From Diatrype stigma (taxonomy: Eukaryota > Ascomycota > Sordariomycetes > Xylariales > Diatrypaceae), in assembly GCA_022225965.2 (NCBI GenBank), contig JAKJXP020000014.1:186001-250000 (forward strand): a DNA stretch of 64,000 nucleotides, written 5' to 3'. Of the stretch, positions 13,157 through 25,130 are shown one piece after another. The notes beneath the pieces are model-generated. The model searched no databases, was not told where the DNA came from, and was given only the letters and a program-made list of their open reading frames with translations. Position 1 is the stretch's first letter. Every line of letters starts with the position of its first letter. The translations under genes were made by a program, and so were the position numbers.

Positions 13157-13228
13157 GTCTCTGGCCGACATTGATCGCGAAGGTTCTATCCGAATAATCT
13201 AACAGCAACCTGTATCCATCTAGTTACG

Positions 13229-14599
13229 ATGAAGGCCACCATATTGAACCTCGCCGTTGCGGCGTCTCTAGCGGGTGCCCAACCTCACCACCACGCGCGC
13301 CACCACCACCAGAGGGATGGCTCCCCGGTCGAACAGCGCGACGTTGCGACGGAAGTCACCTATGTTCCCGCCTACGTCACCAAGTACGTCCTTGACGATG
13401 AGGACGTGACTCCGGACGAAGCCCAGGCCGGCATTGACAAGGGGCTCTACGTTGTCGTGGGCCAGTCCACCCCGACCTTTACTCCGCCTCCACCCCCCAC
13501 CACCACTTCGTCCGAGGATGGTGGTATCTTCCTGCAGAAGATTGGCGGCGAATCAACCTCTTCTAGCCCCTCGTCTAGCCCGGCACCGCCAACCACCACT
13601 TCGTCAGTGGCTGCCACTTCGGCCACCTCATCGGCGGTCGCGTCGGCATCGCCGTCTGGTGGATTCGACTCGGGGGCCAAGGGCATTGATGCCGACTTCC
13701 CCGATGGCAAGATCCCTTGCACGACGTTCCCTTCGGACTATGGCGCGATCCCCCTGGACTGGTTGCAGTTGGGTGGCTGGAGCGGTATTCAGAAGACCCC
13801 CAACTACCAGTGGGGCGCATCGTTTATCGATTTCATCGAGACGGCCGTCAAGGGAGATACTTGCATGGAAGGCCAGTTCTGCTCGTATGCCTGCCCGGAA
13901 GGCTACCTTCAGTCTCAGTGGCCCGACGCTCAGGGATCGACCGGCCAGTCTATTGGCGGATTGTACTGCAACAACGATGGTTTCCTCGAACTCACCCGCA
14001 GCGGACACACCAAGCTATGCGAGAAGGGTCTTGGCAACGTTAAGATTATCAACAAGATGAACCAGAACGTTGCTGTGTGCCGAACTCAGTATCCCGGTAC
14101 GGAAAGCATGGTCATCCCTCTCGACGCGCAGCCCGGCGGCACCTTTGACCTGGCCAACGTCGATTCCACCAAGTACTACGAATGGGGCAACAAGGACACC
14201 TCCCTGCAGTACTACGTCAACCAGGCTGGCGTTTCCGTCGAGGATGGGTGCCTATGGGATTGCCTCACCCACCACGACGAGTGCGGTAACTGGGCTCCTA
14301 CCATCATCGGTACCGGTCAGGCCGCTGATGGCATCACCTATCTCTCCGTCTTCCCCAACACGCCTACAAGTCAGGCGAAGTTGAACTTCAACATCAGGAT
14401 CTACGGCGATGTTTCGACGGAATGCACGCTCAACGGTGGCGATTACTCCGTCTCGAGCTCCGGCTGCACGGTAAGTTTTCACTTACCCCTTGGCAACGCC
14501 ACCCATTTGTGCCGCCTTTGATCATGATTTGGTTGCTAACTTCGACTACAGACCGGCCTCCAGTCGGGCGGTACCGCGTATATCGAGTTCTCGTCTTAG
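13229..14599 (+). CDS. Secreted SUN-family (GH132) cell-wall protein
   Basis: Two exons, 13229-14470 and 14552-14599, give 429 residues. The intron has a GTAAGT donor, a GCTAAC branch site and an ACAG acceptor; without splicing the ORF would end in an unrelated tail. Residues 1-17 are a signal peptide, followed by a His-rich segment and, at about 85-145, a Pro/Ser/Thr-rich linker likely to be O-glycosylated. The C-terminal SUN domain starts near residue 150. It carries the family signature Cys-x5-Cys-x3-Cys-x24-Cys at C212, C218, C222 and C247. Yeast relatives are Sim1, Uth1, Nca3 and Sun4, and filamentous relatives are beta-glucan-active wall proteins involved in septation and cell separation. 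The enzymatic role is taken from the family. The last exon codes for only 15 residues (TGLQSGGTAYIEFSS). The protein is expected in the wall or medium. Confidence 0.93.
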
Positions 14600-15821
14600 G
14601 CGGCACGCACGGATCGGCTCTCGACCTTTTTCTTTCAGTTACTTATCTATCGTCTTTGTTATTTTGATCAATGCATTTTTTTTGCCTTCTAATGATACCT
14701 CCTGCCATCAGCTACCTCGAAACGAACGTCTTCATGCTCATGAAGCGACTGAGTAGTCGAGACTTGTGGCGCGACACATCTAATCCTTATTGTATATTTG
14801 CAGCTAGCGACTTGGGGGTGTTGGAGGTTGGGGGTTTTTGGAAAGTCCTAAGTGCGGCTGTCTAGTACCGGCGTCGGCTGGGAAACTCGGCGTGGAGGCG
14901 GGTATACGAAGTCTGGGGAGGCAGCTGAGTTGGTGGGGAAGCGGTCCGGTGTTGGATATCTATCTAGGGGCTCGTTCGATGAACAGACACTCGGCAGCCA
15001 AAAGAAAGCTTCGGCCACAGCCACTTGCAATGCAAACGTGTCGAGTCGATCCAAAATCTAGACGCAATGATCAGGCTTTCCAGGTACTAGCACTGAGGCC
15101 GACTGTCAGCCGAGCGCACACTTGTGGCGAAATCCAACCCCATATTTGTGCCCATTCGGCAGCGATTTGCTATCTATCCAACTTGGGCGAGAGATATTGG
15201 TTGGTGTGGGGGTTCTTGAGGTTGGAGTTGGTGAAGTGAAGTGAGGCGTGGTAGGTAGTGTGGTTGTAACGAACAATGTACGGCCATCGAAGACCAACCT
15301 CATAGGCGTAATACCTAACTACTTGGAGCTTTCCCTGCGTCCCCTTGATTGGTGTATAAGCACCCTTCGTCTGCGATCTCATGACAGTAGATAGGAGTGA
15401 CAGGAAGAGCTACGGGATGTCATATGGTATAGTATGGTACACTCGGATAAGGCTGTCGATGCTGGGGGCACATGTTCGCTGTATGCTAGCCGTAGTGCAC
15501 TCTATAATTATCAACGGTTTGTAACTCATTCACTATCCCAAGCCAATTATGGTCCTTGGATGAAGGATATTAACCATGCCACTTGTTATGGATATCAACA
15601 AACGTCTCGTCACTTTATTTTTTTTCATGTCCGAGGTGCCTCTTACGCTTGAGGTGTTTATATTCAAGTCCTACTCATTATGTTCCTAGAAACTCATCAT
15701 CTCGTCGTTTATGTAGCGTAGCGCCTTTGATCCGATTTACAACATTCCACCTAGTTACCATAAAATTGTTCAGATGCTACACAATGATATAGGTATTGAC
15801 GACCTAACCTTCATGGCATTG
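14600..15821. other. Intergenic region, no gene seen
   Basis: This 1.2 kb stretch separates convergent genes. It starts with the T-rich 3' UTR of the SUN-family gene. Overlapping ORFs around 14.8-15.3 kb have no recognisable domain and look random. Confidence 0.5.
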
Positions 15822-16142
15822 TTAGTTGAATCCAGCCTCCTGAATAAGTTCCAGAACACATAGTTGGAACTGCTTGATGTCGGAGGCACGTGTTTGTAGC
15901 TTCTTGGTGTTGTCGAAGCCAACAACTTTTTTCAGCTGGTTCATGTCCTCGACGTACGATTTGATGGCTTCATCATACAACCCTTTAAGCGCGTACACCA
16001 TGGTCTTGTTGTAGACCAACTGCCCAGCCTTCGGCAGTTTGGCGTAGGCTTCTTGGATTTGCTCCTCTACTGACGATGTGCCACTATCTGGAACCTGGTT
16101 GTCGCTGTTTTCTTTCTGTTCTTTCTGCTGCTCTGTCGACAT
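15822..16142 (-). CDS. Small uncharacterised protein, 106 aa
   Basis: A single uninterrupted ATG-to-TAA frame. I do not recognise the product. The N-terminal 25 residues are hydrophilic and rich in Glu, Gln and Ser. The rest looks like a compact helical protein (VEEQIQEAYAKLPKAGQLVY, then YDEAIKSYVEDMNQLKKVVG, then a Cys-containing C-terminal helix). There is no signal peptide, membrane segment or known motif. Its balanced composition and plausible amphipathic helices argue for a real gene, unlike other short ORFs nearby. It lies alone in a gene-poor stretch, convergent with the SUN-family gene and divergent from the DUF202 gene. It could be a complete orphan or the last exon of a longer gene whose upstream exons were not found. 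Confidence 0.5.
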   Translation of the reverse strand: MSTEQQKEQKENSDNQVPDSGTSSVEEQIQEAYAKLPKAGQLVYNKTMVYALKGLYDEAIKSYVEDMNQLKKVVGFDNTKKLQTRASDIKQFQLCVLELIQEAGFN

Positions 16143-17444
16143 AGTGTCGTTGGTGTGTGGATGAGGGCCTACGTACGCAGCGCCCCTATTTACTGCCTCA
16201 ACTAGTAGGGCTAGTCCGTATATCCCCTATTGTATCTTTGATACCCTAGAGTTATTATCCCGTCGCCAATATTTATGGCTTACCGTGTATGTCTTTAGGT
16301 CTTGATTTGGAGCAGACCAGCTTATGGGTTGATATGAGCCACAGAAAACGACCCTCACGGCACCGAGCCCTTTATAATGATAGGTATCTTTGTTCACGAA
16401 GAACCGATGCTCTTTGTGCCCTCCTGTTTCAACTACCTTGCTGTGTTTAGTTTCTCATGCAATAACAAAAGAATCTAGGAACTAGCCAGTATCATCTACT
16501 GATATAGCAGGAATATCAAAACAACGTAGGGGACGAAGGCTATTCTGTATGTCGAGATAGAAGTAATGGTAAGCCCGGGTGCAAGGGAGTCTGTAGCTTT
16601 TATCCTTTGCTAATGATACCTATAAAGTCCCCTAGCTTCACATCTTTGCTCACACATACTAATCGGCCTTTTGGCTTGTGAGTCGTGAGTTGTCCTTCAT
16701 ATCAACATGTGAGTCGAGCCTTGTGGGAGGACAAGAATACAGTCAATACCCTCAACTCCCGAGAGCAATAGTATTGACTGGGCGTGATATCTAGTGTATA
16801 CGAATTTGTGATGTGTAATGACCGATAGATAGTAACTCGATTGTTCGATACGTGGCTTGTATCCTCAATGAAACACAAGCCCGTCAGGGAACATATTCAT
16901 CTTCTCTGTCGCCAATTCACCTACTCCGTGCTACTCGCCTTGAGTATATGAAGAAAGACTGAAACATATACAACCCCATAGATCCCATTCGACTGTTGCT
17001 TCTCGGGTTCGTAGGTCTATGCTATACAGTGTATAGGTATACAATACGTCGGATAGGGGGGATACCCGCTCACCTGATTGGCTACTTCATAGTGGAGATC
17101 AAGATGCCGGTAGCTCTAAGGTAGCAGGGGTGTCTGCAGGGATCATAGTCCCGAAAAGTTACATACACAGGGCCAGACAAGGATAGTTAGCACTGAAAAC
17201 GCGAATGGTCACTGAAGTCTGACGGGCATTACTGCCGCGTTCCATGTTGCACATTGGTTTATCTCATTCTGTACTATAATTGCAACATCGCGGGCTAGAC
17301 TCAGCAGCCCAACCCACCGGTCGCAGATGCACTAGAATTGAGCGCTGTGATACGTCGAGAGATGATTGCGTACCTAGATCGCGGGGCCGTGTGACGTTAT
17401 AGCTGGCTTTCGCCTCTTGCTTCTTGCTTCTGCTATGATATATT
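16143..17444. other. Divergent intergenic region, no gene seen
   Basis: This 1.3 kb stretch lies between the starts of the small orphan gene and the DUF202 gene and should contain both promoters. No ORF of note and no RNA gene was recognised. Confidence 0.5.
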
Positions 17445-18438
17445 ATGGCTTCGAATAGCTCGCCCGTGACCCCTTCGAAAAACCCAGGACTCCTGCGCAG
17501 ATGGTCGTCGCAGCCAGAACCACAGCCCCCGAGGGCGAACACTGCAAGCCCACCTGCTATTAGTCGGCCGTCAACTCAGGAAAGGCTCGGTGAGATTCTC
17601 GAGGTCAGTCTTCTCGATACCGAGCCTGGTTCTTACCTGGAGCTGACCCTGGGGCGCTAGATTGCTAGAGAGCGCGCAAGCACCATGACCTCTCGATCGA
17701 CCTCCAATGGGCATGGCCCGACCATCCAGCGAGCATCCGATCACGACCACGAGGACGGGCCCAGCGAGACGACGGGAATCGTCCATGCACAAAGCCAGAG
17801 GGACTATCAAGGCACACAGACTACCTCAAGCACCAGGGATCGGCGGCGCAATGGACACCCTCAAGGAAACGCTGCGCGAGAAAGAAACGACGAACCGGGG
17901 GAGAAGCACTGGCTGAGAGAATACCTCGATAACGTCTGGACTATAGAGCTGGAAAACAAGGGCAGCGTGGCAAGGGACCATTTAGCTCTGGGTAAGGCCT
18001 ACTCATTCCGTCTTTAGAGGCTAGACGTTTTGCAGACGCAGCAGTTCCGCTGACCTAACCTCTTGGGGGCACCGCTATCCAGAACGAACATTCCTAGCCT
18101 GGCTGCGGACGTCCCTGGCCTTTGCGTCCATCGGCATAGCCATCACCCAGCTCTTTCGACTGAACACCTCACTCGTGGACGACGGACCGGATAACGCCCA
18201 TTTCCAGAAGATACGGCGGATGGGGAAGCCGCTCGGCACGACGTTCCTGGGCATCAGCGTGCTCGTGCTGATCCTCGGGTACCAGAGGTACATCCAGAGC
18301 CAGCAGTGGGTGATGAAGGGGAAGTTCCCCGCGTCGCGGGGCACCATCATCCTAGTCACGCTGATTGCTTTCATGCTGATGGCAGCAAGCCTGGTCATAG
18401 TCGTCATAGTGCAACCTGACTTGGCGCCGTCAAGGTGA
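17445..18438 (+). CDS. DUF202-domain membrane protein
   Basis: Three exons, 17445-17603, 17661-17991 and 18083-18438, give 281 residues. Intron 1 is 57 bases (GTCAGT donor, CTGAC branch, CTAG acceptor), so it keeps the frame, but its final TAG is an in-frame stop if unspliced. The first 140 residues are polar and low-complexity. A DUF202 module follows: WLREYLDNVWTIELENKGS, then the signature DHLALERTFLAWLRTSLAFA made across exons 2 and 3. Three membrane helices are predicted at about 166-190, 215-234 and 250-273. DUF202 proteins are small membrane proteins of fungi and bacteria without a settled function; the fold resembles the membrane part of Vtc1-type polyphosphate polymerase subunits. 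A membrane location is clear, but the compartment is not. Confidence 0.85.
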
Positions 18439-19061
18439 GAGGAGTGTAAGTAGTCATGAGCGGGACCTTGCAGTCAGTGCGGCTATGGGAGGTTTCGCAT
18501 ACATTGGTACGTTGGTGAATGTGTTTATTGATTGTCGGTTCGTCAATGAACCAGTCATATTCATTCCTGTATATCGCTTCGCAGCTTCGTAACTACCCAG
18601 TTATGTAAAGAGCCTGCTATAGTACCTAACCAAGAATATAAATGCGAAGTGGTACGAAGTATAGGTATGTTAGTGATTAGTCAACAATTGTGGATGATAA
18701 TCGTAAAGTTCCAACTCAGTTGCGATTTCAGCGAGCTCCACACCCCACGAACCACTAAGGTTGCATATTAGGTGCCTATAGATACCTTTATGCTCTACTA
18801 CATACCTACTATAGCTTGTAGGACGGGCTGAAGCATATAACGTGCATACCCCAGGTTATGTCAGGAGTATATCTATATTTATAGAGTCTCTACTTATCCC
18901 ATACCTACAATACTCTTCTAGCCCTTTGGTTTGTAAATTCGATTCGAGATTGAATTCAATTCAAGCCAAGCCAGCTATCACTACTGACTGGGACAGGGAC
19001 AAAATAAAATTGTTGGGCGCGCTCATGATGCTGTGATGCGCAAAGGCGTCAGTCACTCACA
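18439..19061. other. Intergenic region, no gene seen
   Basis: This stretch lies between two genes transcribed rightward. It must contain the 3' UTR of the DUF202 gene and the promoter of the helicase gene. Nothing else was recognised. Confidence 0.5.
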
Positions 19062-21447
19062 ATGTCGTTGCTAAACCAAGCCCTTGACATCCCGGCATTT
19101 GCCAGCACCCAACTAGCCCTCCTGGATGCAGAACTCCAGAGCGAGCTGCAGGAGACGAGCGGTTTGATCTCGAATGCGAGTCCCAGCTCGTTGCAGAGAA
19201 GTGGCTTCGCCATTACGAACCTCGTCGTCTCATCGCAGCGCACAGGCTTGGGCGGGAGGACGGTGGTGGAGCTGAGCCCCGACTCGGCTACGTCCGGCTC
19301 GGACGGAGAACTTCCCGAGCACGGGATCAGAACGGGCGATATCGTCCTCGTCTCCGACCAGCCCGCGGGCAGCGCTAAGAAACGAGAGATCAAGGACCTG
19401 GAGAAGAAGGGAGCCAGGGGCGTCGTGGTCAAGCTCAAGAGGGATGCTGTCGCTGTCGCACTCGACGAGGGGAAGGAGGATGCCTCTATCACTGGTCGCG
19501 TGTGGTTGGTCAAGTTGGCCGATGATGTCACTTATCGACGCATGAACCAGACCATGGAGAGACTCCAGAAGATGGGCGAGTCTGAATACTCTAGCTTCGT
19601 GCGCGTGCTTTTCGGCTTGACCAGCCCTTCGTCGGTACCCCGAGACCTGACCTCAGATGCAGAGTACGGCAACATAGAATGGATCGACCCGAGCCTCAAT
19701 GCATCTCAGAAAGAGGCCATCCAGTTTGCCCTTGCCTCCAGGGAAATAGCGTTGATACATGGACCACCTGGGGTATGAGTTGTATCCCGCGGTACCTTTC
19801 TCACCATCCCCTTCAGCTAACGGTCGTAGACAGGCAAAACGCATACACTGATAGAGCTGATATTGCAGCTGGTCAAGCGGGATATGCGAGTACTGGTTTG
19901 TGGCCCTTCAAACATCTCAGTGGACAACATCGTGGAGCGATTGTCTGTCCACAAACTTCCTATTCTACGGCTCGGGCATCCGGCAAGGTTACTTCCCTCT
20001 GTCCTGAACCACTCCTTAGATGTCCTCACACAGACCTCCGAAGCTGGCATGATTGTCAAGGATGTGCGCTCTGAAATGGATGCCAAACAAGCTTCAATCA
20101 AGAAAACCAAGAGCGGTCGGGAGCGAAAGGCAATATACACCGACCTGAAAGAGCTCCGGAAGGAATACCGAGAGAGGGAACGGAGATGTGTTAGCACACT
20201 CATTGGCGGCAGCAAGGTCGTCCTCGCTACATTGCACGGGGCTGGCGGTTTCCAACTCAAGAATAAGGAATTCGACGTGATAATCATTGATGAGGCTAGT
20301 CAAGCTCTAGAAGCCCAGTGCTGGGTTCCCCTCTTGGCTGCTAAGAAGGCAGTGTGTGCTGGTGACCACCTGCAGCTGCCGCCTACGATCAAGTCGACGA
20401 ACTCGAAGATCAAGCCAAAAGTCAAGGAAGGGGGAAACATCATCAAGGGCGTAAGCCTCGAGACCACACTGTTCGACAGACTACTTGCATTGCATGGTCC
20501 TGCGATCAAGCGAATGCTTACGACACAGTACCGCATGCACGAGAAGATCATGAGGTTTCCGTCTGATGAGCTATACGAGGCGAAATTGGTAGCCGCAGAT
20601 GCAGTCAAAGAGCGTCTCCTCAAAGACCTCCCTTATGAAGTCCTGGACACCGAGGACACCAACGAGCCGGTCATCTTCATCGATACGCAGGGGGGGGACT
20701 ATCCGGAGAAGAACGAGGACGACGATGAGGTAACCAAGAAAGGTAGCCTGAAGTCCCTCCTCGGGGATAGCAAAAGCAACGAGATGGAGGCTGCTCTCGT
20801 CAAAGACCACGTCCAGAAACTGGTTAATGCTGGAGTTCGGCCAGAAGACATTGCCGTTATCACACCATATAATGCTCAAGTGAGAAAGTCCCTGCCTGAA
20901 CCAACGGACTCGAGGCCCCCCCCTGCTCTGAGACTGACTGACCTGTGATGTCAGCTTGCGATGCTCGCTCCTCTGAAGGAGGCCTTCCCGGGGATCGAGC
21001 TTGGTTCTGTGGACGGCTTCCAGGGCCGAGAAAAAGAGGCTGTAGTCGTAAGCCTGGTTCGGAGTAACACGAATGGCGAGGTGGGATTTCTAGGCGAGAA
21101 GCGCCGTCTCAACGGTGAGTTGGATACCTACCTTGAAGCCACGAACCCGTGGACCTGTACGCGTGAGGTGCATGTGCATGAGGTTAATGCGCGTGTTGCC
21201 AACAGTTGCGATGACGAGGCCCAAGAGATCGCTTGTTATAATCGGCGATTCCGATACAGTCAAAAGGTGAGTTGTCAAGTCAAGCCCACCTAGTCCGGTC
21301 GACGTACCCGTAACTCGTTGTCCGGTGTCTAATTCGTTCCGTGTGCTTCCTATCAGAGGCGGCAAGTTCCTCAGCAGCTGGATGTCGTGGCTCGAGGACA
21401 ACGCGGACTTGCGTTATCCGGACTTGAGCTCCATCAACAAACCCTGA
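19062..21447 (+). CDS. hcs1: Hcs1/SMUBP2-type superfamily 1B DNA/RNA helicase
   Basis: Five exons, 19062-19772, 19830-20879, 20955-21114, 21206-21266 and 21357-21447, give 690 residues, close to yeast Hcs1. An N-terminal beta-barrel region precedes the two RecA-like domains. Motif I is GPPGTGKT at about 233-241, completed only by splicing intron 1 (57 bases). Motif II is [12 protein letters not shown] near 390, motif [12 protein letters not shown] near 413, motif IV TQYRMHE near 468, motif [10 protein letters not shown] near 606, and motif [12 protein letters not shown] near 643. Upf1-like family members usually have TRA rather than TRP in motif VI. The 91-base intron 3 and the short exon 4 were placed because only that frame restores motif VI and the typical sequence after it. 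There is no R3H or AN1 zinc finger, unlike animal SMUBP2. In yeast the family is a 5'-3' helicase associated with DNA polymerase alpha. Confidence 0.92.
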
Positions 21448-21894
21448 TTGACACACATCCACATGGCAATTCTACAGCCGCCGGTGGACGATCTACACAC
21501 GGAGCAGGGAGGGAGAGGGGGGATACGGATAGCTATGGAACAAACACGGCTGTTGTCATTGGCCCCCTGCTGTAGTTGGGATGTTCACCAATACCTCGGG
21601 TTTAACTACATATGCTGTGTATCGAGCTGGAAGAACTTCCACCCACTCGGAAATTTCCCCCGTTCTCAGACGCGGAAACAACAGTTATGAAACGACGCAG
21701 TGGCATCATTGACACCTATGACAGCTTGACAAGCCATTAGATAATCATTCCTTTGGGGTCGGCCAAGAGATTCTATGGTTCGTCGGCTCTAATCCACGTA
21801 ACTAGTAGTCACCAGCTAGCTCTTAAGGAGCTAAAGAAGCCGTGGAAGGCCAGGAAGCCCGGAAAGCCAAGCTCTCTAGCGTCCCCTACCTGGG

Positions 21895-21931
21895 TTGTAA
21901 CTTTGTAACTTTGTAACTTTGTAACTTTGTC
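21895..21931. repeat. 8 bp tandem repeat TTTGTAAC
   Basis: About four and a half nearly perfect copies of TTTGTAAC, about 450 bases downstream of the helicase stop codon. Confidence 0.85.
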
Positions 21932-24096
21932 CGGGATTCCCCCCAGCTTAGCGGAAGATCTGAGCACGGCCGAGCGCCCACCCACCCACATCGAACCCAC
22001 CGATGCCGAGGACCATGGATGGCCCTGTTGTTTCAGGTCCGCCATCTGTAGGCCGGGTCACCCTTCGAGTTCATCACGAGTCACAACCTTAATTACTTAC
22101 TGTTCAAAGCTCAAAGCTGCTGCTGTATCTGTGTAGGTATGGTGTCGATGACGCGGCAAACTTGTAGGTAGGTAGGTATGCAGATACGAGGGGTTGGAAA
22201 GCTCAACAGTATACATGTCCATCCTTGCCCGGGATATATATATTCTTTTCCCATTGGCAAGACGAAGCGAATACATAGGCAAGTAGCCGAGTAGGGGTCC
22301 CTTTTTGGGGTTCGGCGGGCGGTCAATCTTAAAGTTCACCCCCTTATTATTGCATCGCCCCATAGTGTGCCTACATAATACCTGCCATAGTAGGGTGATA
22401 GCGTGACCAATCTGCCAATGTCCCCGCGAAGACGCGAAAGGACGAGAGCCTAGTTACTTTACGTACTGTAGTTACAATCTCGCACTCACTAATAAGCCGT
22501 CCAAGCGCTGCCTGCCATTGGCTTAAGCTACGAATGCAAAAGCCAAGTAATCTATCTACTACCGCCTATCTACTTCGCACATCTAATGAATCGCTGTGAC
22601 TCGAGAGGCTGTGCATTTGGCGGTCTACATAGCACGGGTAGGTAGGCTGGTAGAGGCATGTAAGGATGAAGCCGATCCACCGTTGATGTTACATAAATAC
22701 CTAGCAATACTGCGAGAAGATTATGGCCACTTAGTAGGTAGGTAGGTACGTGTGTATCTAGTAGGAACTACTAAAAGCGCACCCTCGCCAATAAATGTGA
22801 GTATAGGTCGTGATTCCAACAACCGGCAGATCACGATGTAGGTATTATTAAGTACTTAAGGTATGGAAATAACATCTTTTCTGCCGTTAGTCGATAGTTA
22901 GGTACCTACTTATAAACAGCACTGACCTTATAGCAGGCGATCTTAAGCCCTCGAGATATTACGTACTATAGGACGATCAGATCTACCCCCACGTAAAGAG
23001 ATTAAAATAACGGACTATGGCTGTACAGGTATGTACGTGTATAGCATTGGCCCATTATCAGACTTCTAAAATGTTTCGCATCTGCTACTTGCCTGTGCTT
23101 GCCGTGTTCTAGAGGCCATTTAGCGTACCGCAGCTATGAATGTATGCTCTTGGTTATGGTTTGGTGGCCAAGTTGTTGGAAAGTTGGTTGACAACGCGCT
23201 ACGCATTGCTGAGTTTGGATCTTGGAATATCCGTAATCGACCCCAACCGACAGCTTGGGGCTGGTGGATGCTGATCTTCCTTCCTGTCTTCCAATCTTCC
23301 CGTCTTCCAAGCTTCCGTCTTTCAATACCGAAGACTTTCCTATTTGCATACTCAGCCACCAGCTATACAATCATCTCGGGGCTTCTATTATCCCCTTCCC
23401 CCATTGATGAGATTATCGCATTTTTAATTCAATGAATTCAATTTTGACTCTCGGACTTGCAGAAGCGCAAAGCCCCTCTAGCTGGCGAGTCCAGCTCTTT
23501 CGGGCAGTCCCCTCCGTGGTCTCTTCTCCATGCTACGGGTACGCTATAAATTTATCGGCTATCGTACCTACATCGTGCTACAATCGTAGCTCATACAGTT
23601 AGCGCAGCCCACACCGCAACCCACAAGTAATCACAGCAGTTCTAGCATCCACGTGAGTTACCCGGTCATAACAGTCACATTAAGGGAGCGGCTTACCTAT
23701 CATAACAATTGCTATCATAAGTACCGTAGAACATAACATTGCGGTACTTGAGTCTTACACATACGAGAACATACATAGTAGACGCACTAGACTTCCCAAA
23801 AGGGAAGCAAGCTATCTAGGCTGCTAGGTATACATGGTAGGTAGTGGTAGCGTCGTTACCTGCAGCATGATCGGATGAGAGACAGCCGTGGGTCGCAGCG
23901 GAGCCTTCCATTTGATCCTTATTTTTTATTGAGCCTTCCGGTACGTGGTATCGCGCGGTTCGGGAGGTATGTAATGGCTCTCTGTGCGTAAAATGCCCAT
24001 CCGTCTCAACTATGATGAGATGGCCTCACTGCCGCACTGCCTCACTGCTTCACTAAAGGTGGTACGACTTATATATGCCTAGGTAGTAGAAAACTG

Positions 24097-24149
24097 TGAG
24101 TGAGTGAGTAAGTGAATAAATGAGTGAGTAAATGAGTGAGGGGGTGAGC
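24097..24149. repeat. GTGA/GTAA tetranucleotide repeat
   Basis: Imperfect run of GAGT, GTGA and AATG units over about 50 bases. Confidence 0.8.
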
Positions 24150-24636
24150 GGTCTCGAGAATTATACAGAGATATATGGTTACATACAAGGCCTCTCAAAA
24201 CTTTTTAACTATGGCATCCATCGCAAGCAACCTAACTACATAGTAATAAGTAAGGCAAGGCTCAAGCCTTTCGCGCCAGTCCAGGACTCCCCCCGGTCCC
24301 TTCTCACCCAATCCGTACTAAGTGCCCAATTTAGATAGAGCTCGAGCTCTCTTTAGTGCTAACCTAACCACCTACCCCTGTTAGCTTCACCCTCTCTCTT
24401 TCCACTCCGGGCCATTCTTTCGGGACTCTGCGTTGTACGGAGCAGGTACGAAGTACAATACACACTGCACACTGCCTGGTAGTTACTCTAATGCAGTCAT
24501 GCCCTCCAGGCTCCAGGGGCGCCAGCTTGCATGTTCAGCATGTTTCATCGACCAATCTTCACGGCCCCTAACTTAGCCTTGTGCTTCACTTCTGCATACT
24601 TAGTACACAAGCGTGGGCAAACGTCGCATAATCTCT

Positions 24637-24713
24637 GTTCCAGTTCCAGTTCCAGTCCCAGGTCCAGTTCCTGTCGAGTGAGTGAGATGTGCTCGCTGGC
24701 TGGCTGGCTGGCT
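24637..24713. repeat. CCAGTT and CTGG tandem repeats
   Basis: Five imperfect copies of TTCCAG (24637-24672), then four to five copies of CTGG (24695-24713). Both lie within 500 bases upstream of the start codon of the following gene. Confidence 0.75.
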
Positions 24714-25130
24714 TTCGATCTTCTTCCTCTCCATATCCCACTAGGTAGTTAACTGGCCAAGCTTTCCTCCCTCTCTCATACCCAGGTATCTACAGTGTAT
24801 TTACCTACCCGCGGCTTATCCTATCCTCCCCTCTCTTTGCTTCTGTCCTTGCCGGTAGCTGTCACTGAGTGGCGGTTGAGCTCGCCTTCTGGCACCCGGT
24901 TGTTTATTTATTTTTTATCCAGTTGCGTTGCTGGCGATGCCTTGACTGCTTGGGTTGACTCCAGTTGGGTATACAAACAATTCATGACTATGATAACGAC
25001 AATGATGGACTGTGCACTACTACATCAACCCGTCTTTCCCTCGCCTATTCACTGCTAGTGCCCTACCTATCCATCTCTTCAACGGTGCGTTTAGAGCCTC
25101 GGCCTCACCACACCACACCCTCAGCACAAT

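Larger units (their letters stand above)
6038..13228. other. 7.2 kb gene-poor region
   Basis: No credible gene is seen. The first 600 bases should hold the promoter and 5' UTR of the zinc-finger gene. The rest is of mixed composition with scattered short ORFs (longest about 100 codons), many starting at non-ATG codons. Short repeats occur near the right end (12385-12442 and 12517-12552). TACCTAGGTA occurs at 12111-12120. The last 400 bases probably hold the 5' UTR of the SUN-family gene. No transposon termini, long inverted repeats or strong AT bias were noticed by eye, but a degraded element cannot be excluded. Confidence 0.5.
21448..25130. other. 3.7 kb gene-poor region with short repeats
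   Basis: No credible gene is seen. An 8 bp tandem repeat lies at 21895-21931, GTAGGTA runs near 22160-22180 and 22735-22750, and GTGA-type repeats at 24097-24149. Two small arrays at 24637-24672 and 24695-24713 lie in the 5' flank of the next gene. The last several hundred bases are pyrimidine-rich, as in fungal promoters and 5' UTRs. Confidence 0.5.
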
